DNA of 64,000 nucleotides from Parietaria judaica (taxonomy: Eukaryota; Streptophyta; Magnoliopsida; Rosales; Urticaceae), in assembly GCA_954871525.1 (NCBI GenBank), contig OX940863.1:6734001-6798000 (forward strand), in the 5' to 3' direction. The notes beneath the pieces were generated by a model. That model worked only from the letters and a program-made list of their open reading frames with translations. It did not search any database and was not told the DNA's origin. Every line of letters starts with the position of its first letter. Position 1 is the stretch's first letter. Shown piece after piece: positions 63,353-64,000 of the stretch. The position numbers and the translations under genes are program-made.

Positions 63353-64000
63353 AAATAATGATTTTAGGGCTTATACATTGGAATTTGAATATAACAAGAG
63401 TTCTCATGCAAAAATATGCAAGGATTAAATTGTTGACGAGAAATGCCATAGGAAATGCTATAGCATTTCCTATAGCATTTCTTTATTTTACATTTTTTAC
63501 AACCTTAAATTTCAAACCAATTGAAAAAATAATGATTTTAGGGCTTATACATTGGAATTTGAATATAACAAGAGTTCTCATGCAAAAATATGCAAGGATT
63601 AAATTGTTGACGAGAAATGCCATAGGAAATGCTATAGCATTTCCTATAGCATTTCTTTATTTTACATTGTTTACGACCTAAAAGTCGAACCAATTGAAAA
63701 AATAATGATTTTAGGGCTTATACATTGGAATTTGAATATAGCAAGAGTTCACATGCAAAAATATGCAACGATTAAATTGTTGACGAGAAATGCCATACGA
63801 AATGCTATAGCATTTCCTATAGCATTTCTTTATTTTACATTTTTTACAACCTTAAATTTCAAACCAATTGAAAAAATAATGATTTTAGGGCTTATACATT
63901 GGAATTTGAATATAACAAGAGTTCTCATGCAAAAATATGCAAGGATTAAATTGTTGACGAGAAATGCCGTACGAAATGCTATAGCATTTCCTATAGCATT
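63353..64000 (+). repeat. ordinary monomers to the window edge
   Basis: Two monomers with CCATAGG dyads, an S junction at about 63670, a monomer with TATAGCAAGAGTTCACATGC (near 63738), and a GCCGTACG monomer cut by the window end inside its dyad. The array continues beyond 64000. Confidence 0.85.

Larger units (their letters stand above)
1..64000 (+). repeat. AT-rich satellite array, ~174-bp monomer, head-to-tail
   Basis: The whole window is a tandem array of one monomer family. The landmark TTGACG recurs every 162 to 174 bp wherever I stepped through it, always on this strand. Constant landmarks in order are the junction TACAACC or TACGACC, CCAATTGAAAAAATAATG, TTTTAGGGCTTATACATTGG, ATAACAAGAGTTCTCATGC, ATATGCAAGGATTAAATTG, TTGACG, and a dyad around GCTATAGC. 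One typical copy counted by hand has about 27% G+C. No inversion, transposon insertion or unique DNA was seen, and both window edges fall inside a monomer. Near-nucleosomal period, AT-richness and higher-order structure are typical of eukaryotic centromeric or heterochromatic satellites; that role is inferred. I do not recognise the family, and species is undetermined. Confidence 0.97.

Noticed and set aside
1..64000. CRISPR array
   Set aside because: The ~174-bp units abut directly with no unique spacers, and the repeat is several times longer than CRISPR repeats.
1..64000. Primate alpha satellite
   Set aside because: The monomer length is close to 171 bp and higher-order structure is present, but no proper CENP-B box is seen and the sequence, with its dominant palindrome and very high AT content, does not look like alpha satellite.

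Overview
This window is one uninterrupted, head-to-tail satellite DNA array. Every part of the 64 kb is a copy of an AT-rich monomer of about 174 bp, always in the same orientation. A hand count of one typical copy gave 47 G+C in 174 bases, about 27%. At that size the window holds roughly 370 copies. I see no unrelated sequence: no gene, RNA gene, transposon, CRISPR spacer or unique flank. Both ends of the window cut through a monomer, so the array continues on both sides. This organisation points to a eukaryotic centromeric, pericentromeric or other heterochromatic block. I do not recognise the monomer as a named family and cannot assign a species.

Two features define the monomer. First, a dyad of up to 44 bp is made of two 12-bp units (GAAATGCCATAG, GAAATGCTATAG) followed by two inverted 12-bp units (CTATAGCATTTC), sharing the central CTATAG. 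Second, there are two alternative junction sequences. An N-type junction (TTTTTTACAACCTTAAATTTC-like) gives 174-bp monomers, and an S-type junction (TTGTTTACGACC, then TAAAAGTCG) gives 173-bp monomers. Monomers of 171, 169, 162 and 151 bp arise from small deletions, nearly all inside the dyad. Because 174, 171 and 162 are multiples of three, the array translates into long stop-free frames. These are by-products of monomer length, not genes.

The monomers are organised into local higher-order repeats (HORs) that change along the window: a 10-mer of 1724 to 1727 bp (1 to about 4500); an irregular part with a 6-mer of 1030 bp (about 4500 to 10060); a 5-mer of 857 bp that loses one monomer to become a 695-bp 4-mer (10065 to 12473); a 9-mer of 1540 bp (12785 to about 16120); simple 347-bp dimers (19167 to 20207 and 25052 to 25745); alternating 3-mers and 4-mers (20208 to 24191); a mosaic of dimer, 3-mer and 4-mer modules (24192 to about 35190); a long HOR of 2763 bp whose copies carry one or two extra 520-bp trimers (about 35188 to 44070); a 12-mer of 2064 bp with 2238-bp and 1834-bp length variants (about 49330 to 55940); a three-fold single-monomer amplification (56600 to 57000); and a 5-mer of 841 bp with half-deleted dyads (61671 to 63352).

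The pattern fits repeated unequal exchange or gene conversion with slippage at the dyad. The left 9 kb carries more private changes than the 25 to 55 kb part. The most notable signals are the composite palindrome present in nearly every monomer, the concentration of indel breakpoints in it, and the HOR length variants.
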